A stretch of 57,100 nucleotides of DNA from Bacteroidota bacterium (GTDB lineage: Bacteria; Bacteroidota; Bacteroidia; Chitinophagales; Chitinophagaceae): NCBI GenBank assembly GCA_947458915.1, contig CANHAE010000002.1, forward strand, positions 1-57,100. The letters run 5' to 3'. Made by a program: the position numbers and the translations under genes. Of this stretch, positions 9,338 to 19,706 are shown piece by piece. Each line of letters starts with the position of its first letter. The first letter of the stretch is position 1. The notes below the pieces were generated by a model, which saw only the letters and a program-made list of their open reading frames with translations, did no database searches and was not told where the DNA came from.

Positions 9338-10972
9338 TTAAAATAATTTAAACTGATCTCCATCAAACAGGCCTTTATCGCTTAATTTTAAGTGTGGTAT
9401 TACCAGTAATGCCATAAAACTTAAGGTCATGAAAGGAGCACCTAGCTTGCTCCCAAGTGATTTAGCCATCTTGTCTATGGCAGTATATTGGGTTGCCACT
9501 TCATAGGGATCCTGAAGACTCATTAATCCTGCAACTGGCAACCCTATCACTTTATTTACCCCCTCCTTTACGCAACTAATACCTCCTTTTTCCTTAATTA
9601 CTAAATTAATGGCATTCACTATTTCAGTGTCATTTACACCTACAGCTATAATGTTGTGGCTATCGTGTGCAACGGTAGAAGCTATTGCGCCATGTTTGAA
9701 TCCAAAGTGCTTAATGAAAGCCACTTTTGGGGTTGATTTATGATATCTATTATAAACGACTATTTTTAAAATATCCCTTTCTGTATTTGACTTCAAAAAT
9801 CCTGCTTCTATACTAGGTGTTTCCCATAAACAGTTGGTGATTAACTGTTCGTCAATCGCTTCAATCACAGGAATCAGGTTGCCCTTGCTTGGATAATGGA
9901 TTGCTTCTATTTGTATGTCTTTTTCGGTAATAGGGGCTGCGTCAAATTGGTTAATGGCTTCTGCTGAAACAGCTTTTATATAGGACTTGCCATGCTCAGC
10001 AACTAATTCGCCATTAATATAAGTTTGTGCAACATCAAATGAGGTTAAATCTTTTACCACAATAAAGTTGGCCGGGTCGCCTACTTTCAATAAACCTGTT
10101 GGCAGTTTGTAATGGTTTACCGGATTAACACAAGCAGCGCTTAGCACGCTAAAAACGTCCATTCCCTTGGCTACGGCGCGGGCGCATAGTTTATTAATAT
10201 GTCCTTCAAGTAAACTGTCAGGATGCTTGTCGTCACTGCATAACATTGTCATACCTGCATGTTCGTCTATTAATTCATATAATGCTTCAAAGTTTTTAGC
10301 TGCACTTCCTTCCCGAATTAATATTTTCATGCCATAATTCAATTTGTCTAAGGCTTCTTGCTTTGTAAAGCATTCATGATCGGTACTTATTCCCGCTTCA
10401 ATATATTGCTTTGCTTGAGGGCCTCTTAAACCTGGTGCATGTCCATCAACAGGCTTGCCAAACTTATGTGCAGCTGCAATTTTTTTAAGTACTTCTTCGT
10501 CCTTAAATAAAACGCCAGGGAAGTTCATCATTTCACTTAGGTAATATATATCAGGGTTTGAAAGTAGTTTTTCAACTTCATCACTTCGAATAGCTGCTCC
10601 TGCCGTTTCAAATTCAGTAGCTGGCACGCAACTTGGTGCGCCAAAGAAAAAATGGAAGGGCACTTGCTTTCCATTTTGAATCATATAATGTACACCGTCT
10701 ACTCCGCAAACATTTGCAATTTCATGTGGATCGCTAATAGTGCCAATGGTTCCGTGGGTTACTGCTAACCTTGCAAAAGCACTTGGAATTAACATACTAC
10801 TTTCAATATGCACATGGCTGTCAATAAAGCCGGGCAATAAATATTCATCCCTAGCAGTAGCACAAGGTTCAATACTTATAATAAATCCGTCTTCAATTTT
10901 TACTTGTGCAGGAAATATATTTTTTGCTAAAATATCTATGTATTGTCCAGAAATGACAAATGATTGCTTCAT
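9338..10972 (-). CDS. ade: adenine deaminase
   Basis: Amidohydrolase motifs ([51 protein letters not shown]) and ADE C-terminal domain. Confidence 0.95.
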   Translation of the reverse strand: MKQSFVISGQYIDILAKNIFPAQVKIEDGFIISIEPCATARDEYLLPGFIDSHVHIESSMLIPSAFARLAVTHGTIGTISDPHEIANVCGVDGVHYMIQNGKQVPFHFFFGAPSCVPATEFETAGAAIRSDEVEKLLSNPDIYYLSEMMNFPGVLFKDEEVLKKIAAAHKFGKPVDGHAPGLRGPQAKQYIEAGISTDHECFTKQEALDKLNYGMKILIREGSAAKNFEALYELIDEHAGMTMLCSDDKHPDSLLEGHINKLCARAVAKGMDVFSVLSAACVNPVNHYKLPTGLLKVGDPANFIVVKDLTSFDVAQTYINGELVAEHGKSYIKAVSAEAINQFDAAPITEKDIQIEAIHYPSKGNLIPVIEAIDEQLITNCLWETPSIEAGFLKSNTERDILKIVVYNRYHKSTPKVAFIKHFGFKHGAIASTVAHDSHNIIAVGVNDTEIVNAINLVIKEKGGISCVKEGVNKVIGLPVAGLMSLQDPYEVATQYTAIDKMAKSLGSKLGAPFMTLSFMALLVIPHLKLSDKGLFDGDQFKLF

Positions 10973-10983
10973 AAAATTGGATG

Positions 10984-13227
10984 TTATAAATTAAACCAAT
11001 AGCTAAACTTAAATATGATGGCCCTATTCTTATTTTTAAATAAGGGGTCGGTAAAATAGTTATCGGTATACACTAAGAAAAAATCGCTCATTGGTTTATA
11101 CCTATATTGTAAACGACTATTAATATTAAAATTATTACTCTGTGTATTGTACTGTATAAAAGTAGTCCAAAATAATTGTGTACTAAAATTGTATTCAACG
11201 CGAGGCGCAATGAGCAGTAAATTAGTGGATCCGTAACTGCCAGGAAGCTTAATACTATTTAACTCGGCGCGCATTCGAATATTTAAATAGGGTTGGTTCC
11301 TCCAAGTAATTCCACCAGCTGCACTTTGAATATGCCCATTATAAAATTGCCCAGCACTTAATTCAGCAAACCAACCTAATTCCTTTCGGTTATCTGACAT
11401 ATAAAATACACCAAATTGGTTGTATTGGTAGGTTTTTGCGGGCAGTGGGGTGCCATTTGTAAACGAAATGGGGTATAATAACGAAACCGCGTTTACAGTT
11501 AAGCTTGTTTTAAAACTTGAAGTATTTTTAAAGTCGGTTGAAAAACTAAAAGACGCATTGTTTTCATTAAAACTATTGTCTGGGTTTATTACCAAAAAGT
11601 CCTCAATTTGGAATTGAAGCTTTCCAATTTTTCCTACTGGAGGCAAGGTGGTATATGTTAAATTTGCATACATGTTCTTAAATCCAACACGCACAGTAGT
11701 ATCTTTTATAGCATCATAATTACTAATTCTTTGGACATACCCCATATCGGTATAATAGTTTTTCCCTGCATTCCCTAATTCCAATACACTAGACCAATGT
11801 TTTGTATTAGACGAAATACCTGCTTCGTAATAGGCGTTTTCGCTTGTCAAATTTGCTTTAAAGGAATGGTGATAGGTTGCCCATGAACTAAAACTTCCCG
11901 AGGCGTTACTGTATTCAAAAGCAACTCCTGCATTACGTCCATAGCGGTCAAGAGGGTTTCGTTTTTCTTCCTCCTCGCTAATAAAATTTTCCCTATTTAA
12001 AAAGTAGCCTTTGATTTCGGATCGCTGTAAAACTCTTTGATGCAAAGTGAAAGCAGAAAAATTTTCTGGCGAGTAATTTCCCTGCCTGCCAGTTTGCATA
12101 TTCATTGCGCCAATCCTTGTACCTGCTCCTATGTTACCTGAAAGCCGCGCGCCAAATAAAATTGGAATCCGATTTCCTTCTTTATCAAGTCCAATGGTTC
12201 TGGAGTAAAAAGGACGCACGGGTGGAATGCCAAAATTGGCAAACAAGTCAGCATTTTCTAGGAAAAAATTTCTTTTTTCAGGTAAAAAAATATCGAAACG
12301 GGTCAGGTTACTTACTTGTTGGTCCACTTCAACTTGAGAAAAATCGGGATTTACAGTTAGGTCTAAATTGAGGGAAGAATTTACGGCCACTTTTGCATCA
12401 AATCCTGCATTGCCACTAGTATTAATAGCGGCGCCCTTTGTAGTTGCAAGCTGCTCTCTATTCTCGTTTGCACTTCCTGTTACATAAGGTAATACAATAA
12501 GGTTATTTTTTGTGATGGGAGGTGTGTTTGGCCAATTAAGTACGCCTGCATAACCTAGGTCGTAGGTTTTGAAATTAGGAGGCACTTTTGTCCAAGCACT
12601 ATATTCATTATTCTTTGCATCCATTCTTACAAAATTAATTCCCCAAAATTTTTGCGTAGGATTGAAACGAATCGATTTAAAAGGGATCATTATTTCCCCA
12701 ATCCAAAAACTACCATAGTCCTTGGTTGCCGAAAACCACTTCGTATCCCAACTCCATTCTAGTCCATTTGAACTAGCGCCAGTGAGCTGGTCTTCGGACT
12801 GTACGTTTAAAGCACTTAGTACAAAATAAAATCCGTTTGTTTTTTGGTTCAAGGGGTCAATCACAATACCAACCCCGTCACTGCCATCATGTCCAATATC
12901 CCGTTTAAGACTTTGTATAATAGCTTCTCCACTATCGTATGCTTTAAATGCAAAGTATAAATTCTTGTCGTCGTAAGTGCAAAGCACTTCGGTTTGACGC
13001 TTAGCTTCTCCAATGTCATTTGGGTACTTCTTTTTAAAATTGCTAATTGGTTTTAAACTAGCCCAAATGGGTTCATCTAAAATACCGTCAATACGCATTG
13101 TGTTTTTGGTTGACTGAATTGTTAGCTGGTAATTTTGTTGAAATTCAGTAACCCCTTGAGCCGATATTTCAAAGCATATTAGCGACAGTAATAAAATAGA
13201 ATAAAATAAAGTGTGTTTCAGTGACAT
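10984..13227 (-). CDS. DUF5916 / CBM9-like domain outer-membrane-associated protein
   Basis: Signal peptide; [13 protein letters not shown]...[35 protein letters not shown]; beta-rich C-terminus. Confidence 0.8.
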   Translation of the reverse strand: MSLKHTLFYSILLLSLICFEISAQGVTEFQQNYQLTIQSTKNTMRIDGILDEPIWASLKPISNFKKKYPNDIGEAKRQTEVLCTYDDKNLYFAFKAYDSGEAIIQSLKRDIGHDGSDGVGIVIDPLNQKTNGFYFVLSALNVQSEDQLTGASSNGLEWSWDTKWFSATKDYGSFWIGEIMIPFKSIRFNPTQKFWGINFVRMDAKNNEYSAWTKVPPNFKTYDLGYAGVLNWPNTPPITKNNLIVLPYVTGSANENREQLATTKGAAINTSGNAGFDAKVAVNSSLNLDLTVNPDFSQVEVDQQVSNLTRFDIFLPEKRNFFLENADLFANFGIPPVRPFYSRTIGLDKEGNRIPILFGARLSGNIGAGTRIGAMNMQTGRQGNYSPENFSAFTLHQRVLQRSEIKGYFLNRENFISEEEEKRNPLDRYGRNAGVAFEYSNASGSFSSWATYHHSFKANLTSENAYYEAGISSNTKHWSSVLELGNAGKNYYTDMGYVQRISNYDAIKDTTVRVGFKNMYANLTYTTLPPVGKIGKLQFQIEDFLVINPDNSFNENNASFSFSTDFKNTSSFKTSLTVNAVSLLYPISFTNGTPLPAKTYQYNQFGVFYMSDNRKELGWFAELSAGQFYNGHIQSAAGGITWRNQPYLNIRMRAELNSIKLPGSYGSTNLLLIAPRVEYNFSTQLFWTTFIQYNTQSNNFNINSRLQYRYKPMSDFFLVYTDNYFTDPLFKNKNRAIIFKFSYWFNL

Positions 13228-13304
13228 AGGAAAGCAAATATCTAAGAACTCTTTCAGAAAAAGGCATTATTCTGCCTAATCGGGGCTATTGTGTTAGGAA
13301 TGGC

Positions 13305-13985
13305 TTATTTCTTTTCTAAAAGATCGGGGCGACGCTCCTTTGTACGTTGTAAAGCTTGTTCTTGCCTCCAGGCATCTACTTTTTTTGGGTCTCCAGTAAG
13401 CAAAACAGCGGGCACTTCTGACCCTCTAAAATCTACGGGCCTAGAATAAACAGGAGGTGCTAATAAATTATCTTGAAAAGAATCAGTTAAGGCCGAAGTT
13501 TCGTCGTTTAAAACACCCGGAATAATCCTGCCAATGGCATCTATAATCACAGCAGCGGCTAGTTCGCCACCACTTAATACATAATCTCCAATGGAAATTT
13601 CTTGTGTAACATATAAGTCCCGAATTCTTTGGTCAATTCCTTTATAATGTCCACAAATAAGTAGGATTCTATTTTTTAAAGAAAGGGTGTTGGCGTCTTT
13701 TTGTTCAAATCTTTTTCCATCAGGGGTTACAAATATTATTTCATCAAATTTTCCTTCTTGTTGTAACTCGTCAATTGCATTCGCTAATGGCTCGCACATA
13801 ATTAGCATACCCGCTCCACCACCGTATTGGTAGTCGTCAATTTGCCCATGTTTATTAATGGCCCATTTTCTTAAATGGTGCACTTTAATAGTAAGCAACC
13901 CGCGTTCTTGGGCCCTTTTCATAATACTATGTTCAAAAGGACTTGTTAATAATTCAGGAACAGCAGAAAGTATTTCAATTGTCAT
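13305..13985 (-). CDS. trmD: tRNA (guanine-N1)-methyltransferase
   Basis: IDDYQYGGGAGMLIMCEPL; LLICGHYKGIDQRI; EISIGDYVLSGGELAA; YSRPVDFRGSEVPAVLLTGD. Confidence 0.97.
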   Translation of the reverse strand: MTIEILSAVPELLTSPFEHSIMKRAQERGLLTIKVHHLRKWAINKHGQIDDYQYGGGAGMLIMCEPLANAIDELQQEGKFDEIIFVTPDGKRFEQKDANTLSLKNRILLICGHYKGIDQRIRDLYVTQEISIGDYVLSGGELAAAVIIDAIGRIIPGVLNDETSALTDSFQDNLLAPPVYSRPVDFRGSEVPAVLLTGDPKKVDAWRQEQALQRTKERRPDLLEKK

Positions 13986-14037
13986 AAGTTAAAAATAAAA
14001 TTTACAAAGTAGACCAAAGGATTTTTTACAAATAACT

Positions 14038-14433
14038 TTAGTCTAAAAAATCTCCAATATCGCGCCTGTTTTTTTTGGTTGGCCTTCCAATTTTACTCAA
14101 TCTTTTTCCAGTTTGAAAAGTTGCCGCAACTTGTCTTACTCGTTCTAGTTCTTCAACGGGTGTCAAATCCTCATAATACTTTATTGCCTCGGCATAAGCT
14201 AAGCGTTTTTCTAATATCGCTGTCACGCGCAGGGTCCAGTTTTTGTGCTCTGTCCTTGCATCGTAAATATCACCAATAACTACATTCCTAGAAGCTTTTA
14301 CGCTATCACCCTTAAGTTTAACACGTCCTTTGTCAATTGCTTCTGTGGCTTGACTTCTTGTTTTAAAAACACGGATTGACCATAAATATTTATCGAGTCT
14401 TACTTTCTCTTTTTTCTCCACTTCTTCCTTCAT
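14038..14433 (-). CDS. S4-domain RNA-binding protein (Hsp15-like)
   Basis: VRLDKYLWSIRVFKTRSQATEAIDKGRVKLKGDSVKASRNV S4 domain; 4-bp overlap with the upstream peptidase gene. Confidence 0.85.
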   Translation of the reverse strand: MKEEVEKKEKVRLDKYLWSIRVFKTRSQATEAIDKGRVKLKGDSVKASRNVVIGDIYDARTEHKNWTLRVTAILEKRLAYAEAIKYYEDLTPVEELERVRQVAATFQTGKRLSKIGRPTKKNRRDIGDFLD

Positions 14434-15806
14434 GGGTTAGGCATTTTTTCCGCGAAATATTTATGGAAGTAAGGAATTGTCTCAATACCCTTGTAGAAAT
14501 TGAAAATGTCGTATTTCTCATTTGGGCTATGTAAATTATCGCTATCTAATCCAAATCCCATGAATACGATTTTTAATCCTAACTCTTGTTCGAACAAGGC
14601 GCAAATAGGAATACTTCCACCTCCTCTTACTGGAATGGGGTCTTTGCCAAAAGTAGTCGCAATTGCTTTTGCAGCGCTCTTGTATTCGTGAGAATCAATA
14701 GGGGTGATATAAGGTTCTCCACCATGGTGCTCGAAAGCATTTATAGTAACTGTATTTGGCGCTATTTTTTTAAAATAGGCAATTACTTTTTCAGTAATTT
14801 TTTCAGAAGATTGATTCGGCACTAAACGGCATGATATTTTCGCATATGCTTTTGAAGGTAAAACTGTTTTTGCGCCTTCTCCAGTATAGCCTCCCCAAAT
14901 ACCATTCACTTCTAATGTTGGCCTTATTCCCGTTCTTTCATTGGTGCTATATCCCTTTTCTCCCCAAACATTTTCAATCCCCAAGTCAGTCATGAATTCT
15001 TTTTCATCAAATGGAGCTTCTGCCATTTTATTTCTTTCAGCATCAGTTGATTCAATAATGTCATCGTAAAATCCTGGAATAGTAATATGATTATTTTCAT
15101 CATGGCATGATGCAATCATTTGAGCTAAAATAGTAATTGGGTTTGCCACTGCGCCACCATATACACCGCTATGCAAGTCGCGATTTGGTCCAGTAACTTC
15201 TACTTCAATATAACTTAGTCCTCGCACCCCAATATCAATAGAAGGGTTATCCATGCTAATCATAGCAGTATCACTAATTAAAATTACATCCGCTTTAAGC
15301 AAAGCTTTGTTTGCCTTCACGAATGTTGCTAAATTCGGACTTCCAATTTCCTCTTCTCCTTCAATAACAAATTTAACATTAGTGCACATTGAATTTGTTT
15401 TAGTCATAATTTCTAATGCTTTCACGTGCATGTAAAATTGACCTTTATCATCACATGAGCCCCTTGCAAATATTTTACCATCTATAATTGTTGGATCAAA
15501 TGGGCCACTTTTCCATAATTCAATAGGGTCTGCAGGTTGTACATCATAATGACCATAAACTAAAACGGTTGGGAAACCAGGGTCAATAATTAATTCGCCA
15601 TAAACTATTGGGTGTCCTGCTGTTTCATATATAGTTGTTATTTTTGCTCCAGCAGCTTGTAATGACTTTTCTACTTCCTTTGCACATGTTAACATGTCTT
15701 GCTTATGTTCCGTTTTAGCACTCACACTTGGGATGCGTAATAAAGCTAGTAGTTCTTCCAAGAATCGTTCTTTATTTTCTTCTTGGTATTGTTTCCATGC
15801 ACTCAT
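14430..15806 (-). CDS. M20 family dipeptidase
   Basis: VLVYGHYDVQPADPIELWKSGPFDP, RGSCDDKGQFYMH, EGEEEIGSPNL, DLHSGVYGG. Confidence 0.92.
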   Translation of the reverse strand: MSAWKQYQEENKERFLEELLALLRIPSVSAKTEHKQDMLTCAKEVEKSLQAAGAKITTIYETAGHPIVYGELIIDPGFPTVLVYGHYDVQPADPIELWKSGPFDPTIIDGKIFARGSCDDKGQFYMHVKALEIMTKTNSMCTNVKFVIEGEEEIGSPNLATFVKANKALLKADVILISDTAMISMDNPSIDIGVRGLSYIEVEVTGPNRDLHSGVYGGAVANPITILAQMIASCHDENNHITIPGFYDDIIESTDAERNKMAEAPFDEKEFMTDLGIENVWGEKGYSTNERTGIRPTLEVNGIWGGYTGEGAKTVLPSKAYAKISCRLVPNQSSEKITEKVIAYFKKIAPNTVTINAFEHHGGEPYITPIDSHEYKSAAKAIATTFGKDPIPVRGGGSIPICALFEQELGLKIVFMGFGLDSDNLHSPNEKYDIFNFYKGIETIPYFHKYFAEKMPNP

Positions 15807-15840
15807 AGGGGTTCAATTTTATAAAACTTTTATTAATAAA

Positions 15841-16824
15841 TTATAACTGATGTTTTAAATTAGACAATACGTTTTCTATTGTCCAATCTAGTTTTTGTTT
15901 AAAGGGAGCTTTTCTTTTGTCACAATTTTCAATTGTACAAATGGGACAACTAAATGGCATACATCCATCGGTATGCACGAAAAATTCAACGCTATCTCCA
16001 AACTTATTTTTAATGAGTGCGCTAAAATCATCTACTGCAAAATGTGCTTCATTTACATTGAAGTACCAAGGCACAGTAAGGTGGCAGTCAATATGCATTT
16101 GAGCACCATATTTAATTACACGCAAGTTGTGCAAGTCAATCCATTTTTCATTTCGCCCTTTGTTTAGTTCTTTGATGACGTCTTCCAGCAATGCCAAATC
16201 TGCTTCATCCATAATACCTGCTAGGGATTGCCTTATGATTTGATATCCGTTATATACAATCCATAGTCCCATTAGTAAGGCAATATAGGTGTCTATGCCT
16301 GGGTAATTGGTAATCATTACCAAGCCTATCCCTATTGTGACTACAAAAGTGGTAAAACTATCCAATACCAAGTGTTGCCCACTTGAAATTAATGCTAATG
16401 AATTATTTTTCTTACCTATTGTTTTAGCGGTTAATCCTGCTGCTAAGTTTAACACAGCAGTGGAAAGTAACACCCATATTCCATTGTCTAGAGCATGCAA
16501 AATATTGGGTTCGAAAAAGGCCATAATTGCTTCGTAAAAAATTATTACGCCCGCGGTGATAATTAAACTTCCTTCAAATGCAGCTGAAATAAACTCGGCT
16601 TTACCATGACCATAAGGATGTTCCTTGTCTTTTGGTTTTGAAGCAACATATAAACTATATAATCCTATGGCTCCAGCAAGTACATTCACAATACTTTCTA
16701 ATGCATCCGATAATACAGCTAAAGAATGCGTCATAAAATAAGCCACGAACTTGAGTACAAATAGAATGATACTCAAGGCGGTAACAAAAAACTGTATTTT
16801 TAAATTCTGCTTTGACTTCTGCAC
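15841..16824 (-). CDS. cation diffusion facilitator family transporter
   Basis: CDF topology: HSLAVLSDALESIVNVLAG, HPYGHGKAEFISAAFEG, LVLDSFTTFVVTIG. GTG start. Confidence 0.9.
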   Translation of the reverse strand: MQKSKQNLKIQFFVTALSIILFVLKFVAYFMTHSLAVLSDALESIVNVLAGAIGLYSLYVASKPKDKEHPYGHGKAEFISAAFEGSLIITAGVIIFYEAIMAFFEPNILHALDNGIWVLLSTAVLNLAAGLTAKTIGKKNNSLALISSGQHLVLDSFTTFVVTIGIGLVMITNYPGIDTYIALLMGLWIVYNGYQIIRQSLAGIMDEADLALLEDVIKELNKGRNEKWIDLHNLRVIKYGAQMHIDCHLTVPWYFNVNEAHFAVDDFSALIKNKFGDSVEFFVHTDGCMPFSCPICTIENCDKRKAPFKQKLDWTIENVLSNLKHQL

Positions 16825-16871
16825 TGTAACTTATTTATGAGTATGACTATTACGAAAGTTAACGGGTATTA

Positions 16872-17609
16872 TTATTTTTGTATTGCTAATGCGTATCTGT
16901 TTTGAACAAAATCCCAATTAACTAAGTTCCACCAATTATTAATATAATCAGGACGCTTATTTTGGTATTTTAAATAATAAGCATGCTCCCAAACGTCTAA
17001 TCCAATTAAAGGAAAGCCTTTTGTTTCAGCAATATCCATTAAAGGGTTGTCTTGGTTTGGAGTTGAACATATGGCTAGTTCGCCGTCATTTTTTATAATT
17101 AACCAAGCCCATCCACTTCCAAATCTTGTTTTTGCACTATCGCCAAAGGCAGTTTTGAAATTAGTAAATGATCCAAATGCTTTTTCAATGGCAGCCGCTA
17201 AAGGCCCTGTAGGGTTATTAGTGAGAGCTGGCTTCATCAATTGCCAAAACAATTCATGGTTATAATGACCACCTGCATTATTTCTCATTTTAACACTGTA
17301 ATTAGAAATAGTATTTAAAAGGGTACTTAAATTAGTTGCAGTAGTATTTACCTTTTCAGCAATGCAGGCATCAGCTAAATTTTTTGTATACCCAGCGGCA
17401 TGTTTTGTATAATGTATTTCCATTGTTAATGCATCTATAAAAGGCTCTAGCGCGTTATATGCATAGGGGAGTGGTTGTTGTTGGTAGTCAGCAACAGCAA
17501 ACAAATTACTTGGAGTAAATTTCGAAAAAATAGGCATTGTGGCTATGGCAATGCTAGCTTTACCAGATTTTGTCAAAAATTGGCGCCTGTTTTGTAAGTT
17601 ATTTGACAT
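16872..17609 (-). CDS. Fe/Mn superoxide dismutase with predicted Tat-type signal
   Basis: SOD motifs (MEIHYTKHAAGYTKNL, NNAGGHYNHELFW, LIGLDVWEHAYYLKYQNKRPDYI) and N-terminal NRRQFLTKSGKASIAIATMPIF. Confidence 0.92.
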   Translation of the reverse strand: MSNNLQNRRQFLTKSGKASIAIATMPIFSKFTPSNLFAVADYQQQPLPYAYNALEPFIDALTMEIHYTKHAAGYTKNLADACIAEKVNTTATNLSTLLNTISNYSVKMRNNAGGHYNHELFWQLMKPALTNNPTGPLAAAIEKAFGSFTNFKTAFGDSAKTRFGSGWAWLIIKNDGELAICSTPNQDNPLMDIAETKGFPLIGLDVWEHAYYLKYQNKRPDYINNWWNLVNWDFVQNRYALAIQK

Positions 17610-17613
17610 GGTA

Positions 17614-19041
17614 TTATTTTTTAAAGTACTTACGTAAAGTTACCTTAATTGGCTGTAAAAGTCGGTAGTAAAATTCCTGGTTAAACAACTGAGAATCACG
17701 CATGGCTTTATAGGTTAGGAAAAGTCCAACGGGTATCAAAATACCAGACGACAACCACATACCTTTATATACATCCCATTGCCCTGATTTTGCAAATTTC
17801 TCTCCAAAATTATTTAGTAGAAAAAATATAACAAAAAACACAATAGCTAAAACCAATGGTGTGCCTAGGCCCCCTTTCCTAATAATCGAACCTAGTGGAG
17901 CGCCAATTAAAAACAAAACAATACAGGCGAATGAAAGGGTAAACTTCCTATGCCATTCAATGGCGTGAAAAGCAGCAGCGCTTCTGTTTGATAATTCCAA
18001 ATCTGCTAATAGTTTAAAATTACCTGCAATAGAATTTAATTGAAAACCGGCAAAATCCTTCATGCCAATTGAAAGTGAATCAGCAAGGAGTTCGCTAAAT
18101 TTTTTAATACGAGGTACTTTTTTATGGGCTACGAATAAAGCGCTGCTATCTTTATAATTCATGAATTTTAAAGTTGGCGCAATGTCAGCATACATCCTTC
18201 TCAAATAAAAGCTGTCTTTGTTATTTAGGGAATCAATAGCATGATTTAATTGATTCACATTTAACATTTTAGGATCATAATTAATCTCATCCTCTTTGTT
18301 CATTTGAAAACTGTTCAAATCAAAAACCTTTTTATATTCTTTAAAATATAACCTTGTAAATTCAGTATTAGTTGTGTTTTTTTGTCCTCTTTCTTGGTAG
18401 CGCCATCCGTTGAATAATATAAATTCCAAAAACTTTTTATTTGCTGTAACACGCATCACGCCTGACTCGGCAATGATCATGTTGTCTTGTAAATTAAATC
18501 TCTTTTCGAAAATAACAATATTTCGAATAATACTATCGTTTGATTCCTTCTTACCTAATTTAATAACATATCCATCTATCTTGTCGTAAAACACACCCTC
18601 TTTAATATCAATTGCAGGTTTTGCAACAATGATATCAAATTTTAAATTTGTCAATTTTAATTGAGTTACAGGAATAATATTATTCGAAAATAAAAAAGCA
18701 ATACCCGATAAAAAAATGGTAAAAATAAATAACGGACGCATGAAACGTACTAGTGGAATACCAGCTGCTTTAATCGCAATTAATTCAAAGCTCTCTCCCA
18801 AATTTCCAAATGTCATAATAGAGGAAAACAACAAAGACAAAGGTAGCGCAGTGGTGAAAATGCTAACAGAAACCAATCCAATAAGTTGTAAAATGGTAAG
18901 TAAGTCAAGTCCCTTCCCAACCAAATCGTCAATGTATAACCAAAAAAATTGCATGGTCAGCACGAAAGTTGTAATAAGAAGTGCTGCCAAGAAGGGCCCA
19001 ATAAAAGCCTTCAGAATTAGTATGTCTAATTTTTTGAACAA
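17614..19041 (-). CDS. LptF/LptG (YjgP/YjgQ) family permease
   Basis: FKKLDILILKAFIGPFLAALLITTFVLTMQFFWLYIDDLVGKGL and C-terminal TM block (FLIGAPLGSIIRKGGLGTPLV). Confidence 0.88.
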   Translation of the reverse strand: MFKKLDILILKAFIGPFLAALLITTFVLTMQFFWLYIDDLVGKGLDLLTILQLIGLVSVSIFTTALPLSLLFSSIMTFGNLGESFELIAIKAAGIPLVRFMRPLFIFTIFLSGIAFLFSNNIIPVTQLKLTNLKFDIIVAKPAIDIKEGVFYDKIDGYVIKLGKKESNDSIIRNIVIFEKRFNLQDNMIIAESGVMRVTANKKFLEFILFNGWRYQERGQKNTTNTEFTRLYFKEYKKVFDLNSFQMNKEDEINYDPKMLNVNQLNHAIDSLNNKDSFYLRRMYADIAPTLKFMNYKDSSALFVAHKKVPRIKKFSELLADSLSIGMKDFAGFQLNSIAGNFKLLADLELSNRSAAAFHAIEWHRKFTLSFACIVLFLIGAPLGSIIRKGGLGTPLVLAIVFFVIFFLLNNFGEKFAKSGQWDVYKGMWLSSGILIPVGLFLTYKAMRDSQLFNQEFYYRLLQPIKVTLRKYFKK

Positions 19042-19050
19042 ATTTTATTA

Positions 19051-19434
19051 CTAGCTACCGATACGATGAAATAAATCCTTTACTTGATATTCCCAAAGCC
19101 TACTTTGATCCTTAATTTCGTTTTTCTCAGCAAAATCCTTGATAATCATAATTGTCTGGTTGGACATTTCTGATTTTTCGATTTTGAATTCAAAATATTC
19201 ATTTTTTTCACTGTGTAACCATCTAAAACGGATGAATTTATCTTCTTCTTGGTCTAAAATTTCTGCTTTTTCGGGTATACCGCCATTCCAGGAGAAGCTA
19301 AAAACATTCTCCCATTCGTCAACCTTGTCTGCAAACCACTCTTGTAAGCCAGAAGCAGTCGAAAGAAATTCATATAATATGTTAGGTGAACATCTTACTG
19401 GAAATTCAAGTGTAAATAATTGTTTCTTACTCAT
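19051..19434 (-). CDS. START-like / SRPBCC-fold protein
   Basis: MSKKQLFTLEFPVRCSPNILYEFLSTASGLQEWFADKV... AHA1/START-like family. Confidence 0.75.
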   Translation of the reverse strand: MSKKQLFTLEFPVRCSPNILYEFLSTASGLQEWFADKVDEWENVFSFSWNGGIPEKAEILDQEEDKFIRFRWLHSEKNEYFEFKIEKSEMSNQTIMIIKDFAEKNEIKDQSRLWEYQVKDLFHRIGS

Positions 19435-19679
19435 AGTATCTATATCCTCTTAATAATAGGATTCTGTTTGTGCAATAATATTAAATAAATGATAGGTTCC
19501 AAGCATTTTTTGTACTTTATTCCCAAACTATGAGTTATGTCAGGCATTGAGTATATTCTAATGTTGATTAAATAATTGATAATCAATAATTTATAATTAT
19601 ATTTATGACTTAGTTTTAATTCATTTTTACATTATTTTTTTCCTGCTTATTTGTTGGCTATGTACTCAAATTGATCGCT

Positions 19680-19687
19680 TATCTTTG
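19680..19687 (+). promoter_or_regulatory. -7 element TATCTTTG of ffh
   Basis: TTG-N23-TATCTTTG, 18 nt before the ffh ATG. Confidence 0.5.
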
Positions 19688-19706
19688 CCTCCCTTAATGT
19701 TGCAGT

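Noticed and set aside
19435-19679. AT-rich intergenic region before ffh with ATTGAT-A-ATCAAT, considered as a small RNA or replication-type element
   Set aside because: Short inverted repeat in AT-rich sequence is expected by chance; no tRNA or SRP RNA fold was recognised by eye.
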